Positions 55,082-63,247 of a stretch of DNA of 64,000 nucleotides are shown here, in pieces; the stretch's first letter is position 1; each line of letters begins with the position of its first letter. The stretch is from Aliirhizobium wenxiniae (lineage in GTDB: Bacteria > Pseudomonadota > Alphaproteobacteria > Rhizobiales > Rhizobiaceae): contig NZ_JACHEG010000001.1 of NCBI RefSeq assembly GCF_014201355.1, forward strand, positions 62,001-126,000. Direction: 5' to 3'. The position numbers and the translations under genes were made by a program. The notes under the pieces are model-generated. The model worked only from the letters and a program-made list of their open reading frames with translations. It had not been told where the DNA came from and searched no databases.

Positions 55082-57118
55082 ATGATACAATCGATGTTTA
55101 GGGCGCGGCGGATGGTCATGACCTTTGCTGATCGTCTGCTGGCCCATGATCCCGCCTTGTCACGGGTGAAGATGGGAGCGCGCGTGACGCTCACCATCCT
55201 CGCCTCGATCCTCACCCTGATCGCCATTCATGTGGCGGTAACGCCGCTGCCGTCGATTTCCTATGCGCTGGCGATCGTGCTGTCGATCGAAGGCGGCGTT
55301 GCGGTAAAGGACAAGAGGCCTGGCGACCAGCTGACAACGCGCTTGATGGGCTGTGCAGCAAGCCTTTTCTGCATCACGCTTGCGGCAGCACTGGAGCCTT
55401 ACCGGATTGTCGCCGACCTGACATTCCTGTGCGTGATATTGGCTGCGAGCCTTGCGCGCGTGTTCGGTCCACGCGGTTTTGCAGTCGGCATGTTCGCCTT
55501 CATTTCCTATTTCATCGGCGCGTATTTGCGACCGACATTTTCTGAACTGCCGCTTGCGGCATTGGGTCCGCTTTTTGCCGTCGCCTTCGGGCACCTGATC
55601 CGCAAATACCTGCTGGTTGACGACTGGCGTCGCGATCTCGCCAAGACCCTTCGGGCGATAGAGCATCGTGTTTCGGATATGCTGATGCGACTTGCCAGCC
55701 TTTCTGCGAGCGGAACCCTGACGGAGAAAGACCGCTTCGAACTGCGCCAGATGGAAGAACAGCTGAAGGACGTGGTGCTGATGGCGGAAGGCCTTCTCCC
55801 GCGTAATGCCGACGCTTCCATGCCCAGTGACAACAGTCCCGTCATGGCCGTCTCTATCGCCATATTCGATCTTCACCTCGCCGCCGAAAGCGTCATCGTA
55901 CAGTCGCTGGGGGCCTTGCCGCCTGCGGCTCTGCTTCATGCCGTTCTTCATGGCGATGCCGTTGCGGCAAAGCGGATCGCGGACGATCCGGATCTTGCGG
56001 GCGATGATGACCCGGCACGGCGCAGCGTTCACGCGCTGTTATGGCTACAGCGGGCTTCCTTCGCGCTGCGTGAGGCGGCCAACGATCGGGCATTCCAGCA
56101 ATTGATGGCTTTTGGCGAAATACCGCAGACGGGACCGACTGTTAAACCTGACTTTTCGTGGAAGAACCCGCTCGTCCGCGCAGCTGTCCAGATCACCATC
56201 GCCTCCGGCATCGCCATGGTCTTCGGGCTGCTTCTGTCCCGCGACCGCTGGTTCTGGGCCGTGCTGACCGCATTTCTCGTGTTTAACAACACCCGCTCGC
56301 GCGGCGACGCGGCGCTGAGGGCGATTCAGCGATCGGTCGGTACGCTGCTCGGCGTTGCCATCGGCCTTGCCTTGGCGACGCTTCTTTCCGGTCACACGAC
56401 TACAACTGTCGGCCTTGCGGCCGTCTGTGTATTTCTGGCCTTCTATTACCTGCAGGTCTCCTACGCGCTCCTGAGTTTCTTCGTCACCATCGTGCTATGC
56501 CTCGTCTATGGCCTGATCGGCCAGCTTACATATGAGGTCCTGTTGCTGCGGCTGGAGGAAACGGTGATCGGCTCAATCGCCGGCATGTTTGTCGCCTTCG
56601 TCATCTTTCCATCCTCCACCCGCTCGACCGTCGAACTGGCGCTTGCCCGATGGTACGACGCGCTCGGACAATTACTGGAGGCGGTGGACAAGGGGGAAGG
56701 CCGCTACCGGCTGATCGAATTGTCGAACCGCCTCGATGAGACTTACCGAGACCTGACCGTTGCAGCGCGTCCGCTGGGCAGCGCTTGGTCGCTGGTCACC
56801 CGGCCGGGGCCGATCCGCCAGACATTGGCGATTTTCCTCGCCACCTCCTATTGGGCCCGGATCCTGGCGCGGGATTTTGCAAATGCTGAAAACGGCAACG
56901 ACCCGGAACTGCACCGCGCGATCGATAATGCAAGGCAGGCGCTGGAAAAGGCCGCAGCCAGGAAGGCGGACTGTTTTTCCATCAAGACGTCGCGTCATGC
57001 TGCTGCAAGCGGCAATCTGCCGGCACCGGGGCACGGCGCCGCACATGGGGCGGATATGGTCACCAATCTGCTCAACCGCCTTTATCCACCGGCTGCAGAT
57101 GAGCAAAAGAGCCAATAA
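55082..57118 (+). CDS. FUSC family membrane protein
   Basis: A 678-residue protein with two membrane blocks. Block 1 (about 35-180) contains several helices (ARVTLTILASILTLIAIHV, LPLAALGPLFAVAFGHLI); block 2 (about 365-520) has the FUSC-type pattern FWAVLTAFLVFNNTRSRGDAALRAIQRSVGTLLGVAIG. The rest is cytoplasmic and helical. FUSC/AaeB proteins are aromatic acid or other efflux components. The start ATG 55082 has no clear ribosome site; in-frame ATG codons at 55094, 55112 and 55118 are alternatives. Confidence 0.8.
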   Translation: MIQSMFRARRMVMTFADRLLAHDPALSRVKMGARVTLTILASILTLIAIHVAVTPLPSISYALAIVLSIEGGVAVKDKRPGDQLTTRLMGCAASLFCITLAAALEPYRIVADLTFLCVILAASLARVFGPRGFAVGMFAFISYFIGAYLRPTFSELPLAALGPLFAVAFGHLIRKYLLVDDWRRDLAKTLRAIEHRVSDMLMRLASLSASGTLTEKDRFELRQMEEQLKDVVLMAEGLLPRNADASMPSDNSPVMAVSIAIFDLHLAAESVIVQSLGALPPAALLHAVLHGDAVAAKRIADDPDLAGDDDPARRSVHALLWLQRASFALREAANDRAFQQLMAFGEIPQTGPTVKPDFSWKNPLVRAAVQITIASGIAMVFGLLLSRDRWFWAVLTAFLVFNNTRSRGDAALRAIQRSVGTLLGVAIGLALATLLSGHTTTTVGLAAVCVFLAFYYLQVSYALLSFFVTIVLCLVYGLIGQLTYEVLLLRLEETVIGSIAGMFVAFVIFPSSTRSTVELALARWYDALGQLLEAVDKGEGRYRLIELSNRLDETYRDLTVAARPLGSAWSLVTRPGPIRQTLAIFLATSYWARILARDFANAENGNDPELHRAIDNARQALEKAAARKADCFSIKTSRHAAASGNLPAPGHGAAHGADMVTNLLNRLYPPAADEQKSQ

Positions 57119-57180
57119 CCGGCTTGCCGTTACTGTCCGACGGGTCTATTGCCCGGCTTCAAGAACAAGCGGAAACGAAT

Positions 57181-58020
57181 ATGTCGGGCACCAATAGCGA
57201 ACGTGAACTCATTGCCGAAGGACCGGCGATCATTCTGGTCGAGCCGCAACTCGGCGAAAATATCGGCATGGTCGCCCGCGCCATGGCCAATTTTGGCCTC
57301 GTCGAACTCCGCCTCGTCAACCCGCGTGATGGCTGGCCGAATGAAAAGGCGCGCTCTGCCGCCTCCAAGGCCGATCACGTCATCGACGGCACCAAGGTCT
57401 ATGACACGCTGGAAGAGGCGATCAGTGATCTCAATTTCGTCTATGCGACGACAGCGCGGGAGCGTTACGGCTTCAAACCGGTCCGCTCACCCGTCTTTGC
57501 TGCAGCCACCCTGCGGGAAAAATTCAAGGCAGGCGAAAAGACCGGCATCCTCTTCGGCCGCGAGCGCTGGGGCCTTAACAATGAAGAAGTGGCGCTTGCC
57601 GACGAGATCGTCACCTTTCCGGTAAACCCCGCCTTCGCGTCGCTCAATATCGCCCAGGCCGTGCTTCTCATGTCCTATGACTGGATGAAGTCGGGCATCG
57701 ACGACCTTGAAGAGACACGCTTCCAGCCGATCGAACAGAACCCTTCGACGAAGGAACAGGTGCTCGGCATGTTCGAGCATATCGAAGAGGCGCTGGATGC
57801 CCGCGGTTATTTCCATCCGCCAGAAAAAAAGCCAAAAATGATCGACAACCTTCGGGCCGTCCTGTCGCGTCGGGCTTTTTCCGAACAGGAGATCAGCGTG
57901 TTTCGCGGGGTGATCAATTCGCTTGATCGCTTCCCGCGGCAGTGGCCGAAAAAGACGGTGCCGAGACAGAAGAAGGCCTCAGAGGCAGGGGAGACAGAGG
58001 GGAATGACAGCGGCGAATGA
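57181..58020 (+). CDS. trmJ: TrmJ-like tRNA/rRNA 2'-O-methyltransferase (SpoU family)
   Basis: A 279-residue SPOUT enzyme: [24 protein letters not shown] (motif 1), [20 protein letters not shown] (motif 2) and [23 protein letters not shown] (motif 3). It methylates ribose in tRNA anticodon loop or related RNA. Start ATG 57181 is chosen over 57124 by the family N-terminus. Its stop overlaps murI by 17 bases, so they are coupled. Confidence 0.9.
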   Translation: MSGTNSERELIAEGPAIILVEPQLGENIGMVARAMANFGLVELRLVNPRDGWPNEKARSAASKADHVIDGTKVYDTLEEAISDLNFVYATTARERYGFKPVRSPVFAAATLREKFKAGEKTGILFGRERWGLNNEEVALADEIVTFPVNPAFASLNIAQAVLLMSYDWMKSGIDDLEETRFQPIEQNPSTKEQVLGMFEHIEEALDARGYFHPPEKKPKMIDNLRAVLSRRAFSEQEISVFRGVINSLDRFPRQWPKKTVPRQKKASEAGETEGNDSGE

Positions 58021-58804
58021 ACTGAAGCCGATACTGGTGTTCGATTCGGGCATCGGTGGGCTGACGGTGCTGCGTGAGGCGCGCGTGTTGATGCCGGAAC
58101 GCGGCTTCGTCTACGTCGCCGATGACGCGGCCTTTCCCTACGGAAGCTGGGAGGAGGGTGCATTGCAGGAGCGCATTCTTTCGCTGTTCGAAAAGCTGCT
58201 TGCGGAACACAGGCCGGAAATCTGTGTCATCGCCTGCAATACGGCCTTTACTCTAGCCGGTGCCGCTCTTCGCGAGAAATTCCCCGACATGACCTTCGTC
58301 GGCACGGTGCCGGCGATCAAACCGGCGGCCGAGCGCACCCGCTCGGGGCTTGTCTCCGTTCTGGCAACGCCCGGCACAGTCAAGCGCGCCTATACGCGCG
58401 ATCTCATCCAGTCCTTCGCCACCCAGTGTCATGTCCGTCTCGTCGGATCCGAAAACCTCGCCCGCATGGCGGAAAGCTATATCCGCGGCGAGGCGATAGC
58501 CGATGACGAGGTGCTTGCCGAAATCGCCCCCTGCTTTGTCGAGAAGGATGGCGAGAAGACCGATATCGTCGTGCTCGCCTGCACCCATTATCCCTTCATG
58601 GCCAATCTCTTCCGCCGTCTCGCTCCCTGGCCGGTCGACTGGCTCGACCCTGCCGAAGCGATTGCAAGACAGGCGCGCCGCAAGGCGCCGCTCATCGAGG
58701 GCGTCGAACATCCCGAAGGTCTCGACTTTGCCGTCTTCACCTCGGGCAACCCGGATTTTGCCACCCGTCGCCTCATGCAGGGTTTTGGTCTTCGCACCGG
58801 CTGA
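58004..58804 (+). CDS. murI: Glutamate racemase
   Basis: A 266-residue racemase: [20 protein letters not shown] ([11 protein letters not shown] motif), and the two catalytic Cys C78 in VIACNTA and C193 in [10 protein letters not shown]. It supplies D-glutamate for peptidoglycan. ATG 58004 follows AGGGGAGACAGAGGGGA. It overlaps trmJ. Confidence 0.95.
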   Translation: MTAANELKPILVFDSGIGGLTVLREARVLMPERGFVYVADDAAFPYGSWEEGALQERILSLFEKLLAEHRPEICVIACNTAFTLAGAALREKFPDMTFVGTVPAIKPAAERTRSGLVSVLATPGTVKRAYTRDLIQSFATQCHVRLVGSENLARMAESYIRGEAIADDEVLAEIAPCFVEKDGEKTDIVVLACTHYPFMANLFRRLAPWPVDWLDPAEAIARQARRKAPLIEGVEHPEGLDFAVFTSGNPDFATRRLMQGFGLRTG

Positions 58805-58941
58805 GATACCGCCTGATCGTTAACTGTTGCCGTCGCGCAACAAAATCGCCTTTCAATGCAATTTTCGATTGTGAGTGCTTGCGCGTTTGAAAAGACCGTG
58901 CAATGTTCCAGCATCCGCAACCCAAACAAGGGAGAGCATCC

Positions 58942-59043
58942 ATGAATACATATTCTGCTTATATGCGCCTCTCTGGCGGATTGGTCCGAACCGTGCGGGT
59001 AAATTACCCGCGCAATCTTCTCGGACTTGCTTTCCACGGCTGA
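58942..59043 (+). CDS. 33-residue ORF upstream of the DUF1127-type gene
   Basis: ATG 58942 follows GGGAGAGCATCC, a good ribosome site. The product is MNTYSAYMRLSGGLVRTVRV plus NYPRNLLGLAFHG. It is too short for a family call. It could be a small protein or a leader peptide for the downstream gene, but no clear attenuator was seen. Confidence 0.45.
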   Translation: MNTYSAYMRLSGGLVRTVRVNYPRNLLGLAFHG

Positions 59044-59202
59044 TAACGCCTGGAATCCGCCTTTTGGCAATTTTCTCGATCTAAACTCGATTTGACGTGA
59101 CCGGTCTATCCGCCTGACGGTACTTGCCGTCTGCACTTCCGCGCGCGTCTTTCCAAACCACGAAAGGACCCGCTCGCACTCGCGAGACGGGGCGGAAAAG
59201 CT

Positions 59203-59454
59203 ATGCGTGAAATGCACGTAATGGTTGCCGACGTTCTGTCGGCAGAAATGGATGCTCTCCACCGGCGCCACGGTCCATGGCGTCTGATCCGGGCACTTGT
59301 CGCGACCCTCGTCAGGCGCTCTTCGCCGTTTTCTGCGAACCGTTCGTCGGATCTCGACAATCACATGCTTCGGGATATCGGCCTGCCCGAGAATGTTCCT
59401 GAGGTCGATTTTGTCCTGCAGTCCCGGTTCGTCGACTGGAGGAACTACCTGTGA
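59203..59454 (+). CDS. DUF1127-like small protein, longer form
   Basis: An 83-residue protein. The C-terminal half contains DNHMLRDIGLPENVPEVDFV, the L-x-D-I-G-[LI] core of DUF1127. The N-terminal extension (MREMHVMVADVLSAEMDALH) is helical. It is Arg-rich in the middle (RLIRALVATLVRRSSP). GCGGAAAAGC precedes the ATG. Its stop overlaps the GTG start of the GNAT gene, so they are coupled. Confidence 0.7.
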   Translation: MREMHVMVADVLSAEMDALHRRHGPWRLIRALVATLVRRSSPFSANRSSDLDNHMLRDIGLPENVPEVDFVLQSRFVDWRNYL

Positions 59455-59906
59455 ACGACGGTTTGACCTTCCGCCAACTGGCCCTTGCAGACATGGAGGC
59501 CGCGTCGAATGTGTTTCGCACCGCATTCGACGCGCAACTTCCATGGCTTGCGGGCCTTCACAAGCGGGAAGAGGATCGGGTTTTCTGGTCGGGATACCTG
59601 TTCTCGAACTGCGTCATCTGGGGTGCTGCGCGACAGGATGGGCTGCTCGGCGTCATCGCGTTTCGCCAAGGCTGGGTCGATCAGCTCTATATCCTGCCGC
59701 ATATGCAGGGGCGGGGCATCGGTTCGCGCCTTCTTGGTCTAGTCACGGCCAGTCATGTTCGCCTTAATCTCTGGACATTTCAGAAGAATGCCGGTGCCCG
59801 GCGTTTTTATGAAAGTAAGGGGTTCGAGGCCGTTCGCGAAACCGATGGCGCTGACAACGAAGAACACGAGCCCGACATTCTCTACAGCTGGCGCCGCTAC
59901 GCCTGA
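59451..59906 (+). CDS. GNAT family N-acetyltransferase
   Basis: A 151-residue protein from GTG 59451, with GGAGG eight bases upstream and a four-base overlap with the preceding stop. Acetyl-CoA motif PHMQGRGIGSRLLGL and C-terminal NAGARRFYESKGFEAVRET. Substrate unknown. Confidence 0.88.
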   Translation: MNDGLTFRQLALADMEAASNVFRTAFDAQLPWLAGLHKREEDRVFWSGYLFSNCVIWGAARQDGLLGVIAFRQGWVDQLYILPHMQGRGIGSRLLGLVTASHVRLNLWTFQKNAGARRFYESKGFEAVRETDGADNEEHEPDILYSWRRYA

Positions 59907-59970
59907 AACGCCCACTTGTCACGCTGATCTTTCCGTGACTTGATCTCATTATCCATCCGAGGAAACGCCC

Positions 59971-60609
59971 ATGTCGTTCGAACACTGGCTTGCATTCGTT
60001 GCCGCATCCGCCGTGCTGCTGGCAATTCCGGGACCAACCATCCTTCTTGTCATTTCCTACGCGCTGAGCCATGGCCGCAAGGTGGCGAGCGCCACCGTGG
60101 CCGGCGTGGCGCTCGGCGATTTCACCGCCATGACCGCCTCCATGCTTGGCCTCGGTGCGCTGCTCGCAACATCCGCCATGCTGTTCACCGTGTTGAAATG
60201 GGTCGGTGCCGCCTATCTCATCTATCTGGGCATCAAGCTATGGCGCGCGCCGGTGTCCGGACAGGAGGCAGTCGTCGAAGATGCCGATGGGCCTGTCGTC
60301 CGACCATTTCGCGTTTTCCTCCATACCTATGCGGTGACGGCGCTTAACCCGAAAAGCATCGTTTTTTTCGTTGCCTTCCTGCCGCAGTTCCTCGATCTGA
60401 CGCGGCCGCTCTTCTTCCAGATGGCTGTTTTCGAAGTGACCTTCCTGGTTCTGGCAACCATCAATGCCGCGCTCTACGGGCTTCTGGCCTCCATGGCGCG
60501 CAACACGATCCGCAAGCCCAAAGTCCAGCGTATCGTCAATCGCACCGGCGGGTCGCTGATGATCGGTGCGGGGCTTCTGTCACTCGGCTTCAAGCGGGCC
60601 GCCGCCTGA
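59971..60609 (+). CDS. LysE/RhtB-family exporter
   Basis: A 212-residue membrane protein with about six hydrophobic segments. Family motifs: AIPGPTILLVISYALSHGRKV near the N-terminus (PGP and G-R-K turn) and VLKWVGAAYLIYLGIKLWR, then LNPKSIVFFVAFLPQF. It probably exports an amino acid or similar compound. It is 64 bases downstream of the GNAT gene. Confidence 0.9.
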   Translation: MSFEHWLAFVAASAVLLAIPGPTILLVISYALSHGRKVASATVAGVALGDFTAMTASMLGLGALLATSAMLFTVLKWVGAAYLIYLGIKLWRAPVSGQEAVVEDADGPVVRPFRVFLHTYAVTALNPKSIVFFVAFLPQFLDLTRPLFFQMAVFEVTFLVLATINAALYGLLASMARNTIRKPKVQRIVNRTGGSLMIGAGLLSLGFKRAAA

Positions 60610-60760
60610 TCGCAAAGCTCTGATCTTAATGCCTGTTGATTTTTCTCTCTTTCCCGAAGAAACGAATCTCGATCTCTGTTAAGGGGAGGGGTCGGCGCAC
60701 TGCCTTACCGCAGCGAGACCGCCGACAAGACGTAAATCTTGGGCATACGAGGGCAGCATA

Positions 60761-62284
60761 GTGCAAGTCGGCATCGATATGGGAACTGTGACCGGTGGTA
60801 CGCCGGCCAAGCTCGATATCGAGGAGCTTCTGGCGACGCGTCTGCTTGTCCAGGGCAATTCCGGTTCGGGCAAGTCGCATCTTCTGCGCCGTCTGCTGGA
60901 GCAGTCAGCTCCGTGGGTGCAGCAGGTCGTCATTGATCCGGAAGGCGACTTTGTCACTCTGTCGGACAAATACGGTCATGTGGTCGTGGATGGCGAGCGT
61001 ACCGAAGCCGAGCTTGCCGGCATCGCCAACCGCATCCGCAAGAACCGCGTTTCCTGCGTGCTGACGCTCGAGGGTCTCGATCTCGAAGAGCAGATGCGTG
61101 CCGCAGCCGCTTTCCTCAACGGCATGTTCGATGCAGATCGCGATTACTGGTATCCGGTTCTCGTGGTTGTCGACGAAGCGCAAATGTTCGCCCCCTCCGT
61201 CGGTGGCGATGTTTCCGAAGACGCCAGAAAGATGTCGCTCGGCGCGATGACCAACCTGATGTGCCGCGGCCGTAAACGTGGTCTCGCAGGCGTCATCGCA
61301 ACCCAGCGCCTTGCAAAGCTTGCCAAGAACGTTGCTGCCGAAGCCTCGAACTTCCTGATGGGCCGCACCTTCCTTGATATCGACATGGCGCGCGCGGCCG
61401 ATCTTCTCGGCATGGATCGCCGCCAGGCCGAAATGTTCCGCGACCTGAAGCGCGGCAATTTCGTGGCGCTCGGGCCGGCTCTGTCGCGCCGTCCGCTGCC
61501 GATCGTCATCGGCAATGTCGAAACCTCAGCGCGCTCCTCCAGTCCCAAGCTGATGCCGCTGCCGGATGCACCGCAGGATGTCGAAGACCTGATCTTCACG
61601 CCTGATCCGGAAGAATTCGCCCGGCCGATTACCGCCGTGCGCCGTCCGACGCCGACACCGCGTCCGACGACCGATATTCTGGCTGAACTCTCGCGTTCGG
61701 CGCCTGCGGCAAGCCAGCCTGCGGCGAACGAGCCACGCGTGGCCATGCCGGAACTGACAGAGGAAGAGCGCGAGGAGCGGCTGACGGCGGTGATGTCGGA
61801 AATCCTCGATGATCCGCAATCGGCCTACCGCACTGACAGCGTGCTCTATCAGGATTTTCTCGTGCGCGCCCGCATGCGTCGTCTGCCCGGCCCGCCGATC
61901 TCGCTCAGCGATTTCCGCCGCCGCACCGCGATCGCCCGTTCTGGCGTCGATGCCACCATGGCGGCAAGCGAGAGCTGGGCGACCGTGCTCTCGCTGTCGA
62001 ATGGCGTGTCCGATGACCTGCAGGGCGTATTCCTGATGATGGCAAAGGCAGCACTCGGCGCCGAGCCTTGCCCGTCTGACGCCCGCATCGCCCGCGCCTA
62101 TGGAACGCATTCCGCCCGCCGCGCCCGCCGCCTTCTCGGTTATTTCGAGGAGCAGGGGTTGATCGTCGTGCACACCGATTTCGCCGGCAAACGCATCGTC
62201 GCCTTCCCGGACTTGCAGGCTGAAACGGCTCCGGGTGCCGCTGAAGCTCCTGATGAGGGCGATCTCAAGATCGCAGCGGAATAA
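60761..62284 (+). CDS. HerA-like ATP-binding protein
   Basis: A 507-residue protein from GTG 60761 (GAGGG seven bases before). Walker A VQGNSGSGKSHLLRRLL, Walker B YPVLVVVDEAQMF, then TNLMCRGRKRGLAGVIATQRLAKL and GRTFLDIDMARAADLLG, the HerA/FtsK-type ATPase layout. It has a Pro/Ala-rich linker (about 275-325) and a C-terminal helical region. HerA pairs with NurA nuclease in archaeal repair, but no nurA gene is adjacent. The role is unknown. Confidence 0.8.
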   Translation: MQVGIDMGTVTGGTPAKLDIEELLATRLLVQGNSGSGKSHLLRRLLEQSAPWVQQVVIDPEGDFVTLSDKYGHVVVDGERTEAELAGIANRIRKNRVSCVLTLEGLDLEEQMRAAAAFLNGMFDADRDYWYPVLVVVDEAQMFAPSVGGDVSEDARKMSLGAMTNLMCRGRKRGLAGVIATQRLAKLAKNVAAEASNFLMGRTFLDIDMARAADLLGMDRRQAEMFRDLKRGNFVALGPALSRRPLPIVIGNVETSARSSSPKLMPLPDAPQDVEDLIFTPDPEEFARPITAVRRPTPTPRPTTDILAELSRSAPAASQPAANEPRVAMPELTEEEREERLTAVMSEILDDPQSAYRTDSVLYQDFLVRARMRRLPGPPISLSDFRRRTAIARSGVDATMAASESWATVLSLSNGVSDDLQGVFLMMAKAALGAEPCPSDARIARAYGTHSARRARRLLGYFEEQGLIVVHTDFAGKRIVAFPDLQAETAPGAAEAPDEGDLKIAAE

Positions 62285-62344
62285 ACTGCTTAAGGTCCTT
62301 CCGCAGTTGACAATTCCATGACAGCCCCCTAAAGACCGGCCCAG

Positions 62345-62366
62345 CACCGGGTGGCAACGCCCGGTG
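62345..62366 (+). terminator. GNRA-capped hairpin downstream of the HerA-like gene
   Basis: CACCGGGTG/CGCCCGGTG pair around a GCAA tetraloop (one T-G pair), followed by TTTCATTTG. It lies about 60 bases after the stop, so it is a plausible weak terminator. Confidence 0.5.
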
Positions 62367-62464
62367 TTTCATTTGACATGTCCCGTGGCACTCTCCGATC
62401 GCTTTCGTGAGAAGCCTGTCAGAACTTCCAAAACGAGGTTCAGAGGAGGGCGTGTTTCCTTCAT

Positions 62465-62484
62465 CCGGTTTGGCAACAAACCGG
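62465..62484 (+). promoter_or_regulatory. GNRA-capped hairpin in the rpsD leader
   Basis: CCGGTTTG/CAAACCGG, an 8-bp perfect stem with a GCAA tetraloop, lies 24 bases before the rpsD start and close to the AAAGGA ribosome site. Ribosomal protein S4 binds its own leader in some bacteria; whether it does here is unknown. Confidence 0.4.
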
Positions 62485-62508
62485 TGCAACCGTTCGAAAG
62501 GAAATGCG

Positions 62509-63126
62509 ATGAGCAAGCGCGAATCGTCCAAGTACAAAATTGACCGCCGTATGGGCGAAAACATCTGGGGCCGTCCGAAGTCCCCGGTTAACCGCCGCGA
62601 ATACGGCCCGGGCCAGCACGGCCAGCGCCGCAAGGGCAAGCTCTCCGACTTCGGTGTTCAGCTCCGCGCAAAGCAGAAGCTGAAGGGCTACTACGGCGAC
62701 ATCCGCGAGAAGCAGTTCCGCGCGATCTACGAAGAAGCCAACCGTCGCAAGGGCGACACCGGTGAAAACCTGATCGGTCTGCTCGAGTCGCGTCTGGACG
62801 CCATCGTCTACCGCGCCAAGTTCGTTCCGACGGTCTTTGCTGCCCGTCAGTTCGTCAACCACGGCCACGTTACGGTCAACGGCGTTCGCGTCAACATCGG
62901 TTCCTACCGTTGCAAGGCCGGCGACGTTATCGAAGTTCGCCAGAAGTCCAAGCAGCTCGTAACGGTTCTCGAAGCCGTTTCGCTCGCTGAACGCGACGTT
63001 CCGGATTACCTCGAAGTCGACCACAACAAGATGGTTGCCACCTACGCTCGCGTACCGGCTCTCTCGGATGTACCGTACCCGGTCATCATGGAACCGTCGC
63101 TGGTCGTCGAATTCTACTCGCGTTAA
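62509..63126 (+). CDS. rpsD: 30S ribosomal protein S4
   Basis: A 205-residue protein from ATG 62509 (AAAGGAAATGCG upstream); the longer ORF from 62407 is rejected. N-terminus [20 protein letters not shown], then [20 protein letters not shown], and the S4 RNA-binding domain [31 protein letters not shown]. It lacks the N-terminal zinc Cys cluster found in some S4 proteins. A primary 16S rRNA-binding protein; it has a single-gene transcript ending in a strong terminator. Confidence 0.98.
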   Translation: MSKRESSKYKIDRRMGENIWGRPKSPVNRREYGPGQHGQRRKGKLSDFGVQLRAKQKLKGYYGDIREKQFRAIYEEANRRKGDTGENLIGLLESRLDAIVYRAKFVPTVFAARQFVNHGHVTVNGVRVNIGSYRCKAGDVIEVRQKSKQLVTVLEAVSLAERDVPDYLEVDHNKMVATYARVPALSDVPYPVIMEPSLVVEFYSR

Positions 63127-63143
63127 TCGCGACGAAATTTGCG

Positions 63144-63172
63144 GAAATGGCCCCTTATGGGGCCATTTTTGT
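63144..63172 (+). terminator. Intrinsic terminator of rpsD
   Basis: AAATGGCCCC/GGGGCCATTT forms a 10-bp perfect stem with a four-base loop, followed by TTTG. It starts 18 bases after the stop. Confidence 0.92.
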
Positions 63173-63199
63173 ATCTGCCGGTCAAAACAGGCCGCAAAA

Positions 63200-63226
63200 A
63201 AAAGCCGCCCCGAAAGGAGCGGCTTT
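63200..63226 (-). terminator. Intrinsic terminator of sthA
   Basis: On the minus strand AAAGCCGC/GCGGCTTT with inner C/G pairs and a TTTC loop, followed by eight T. It lies about 20 bases after the sthA stop. Confidence 0.85.
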
Positions 63227-63247
63227 TCTGTAGGTTGCGAATGTCGA

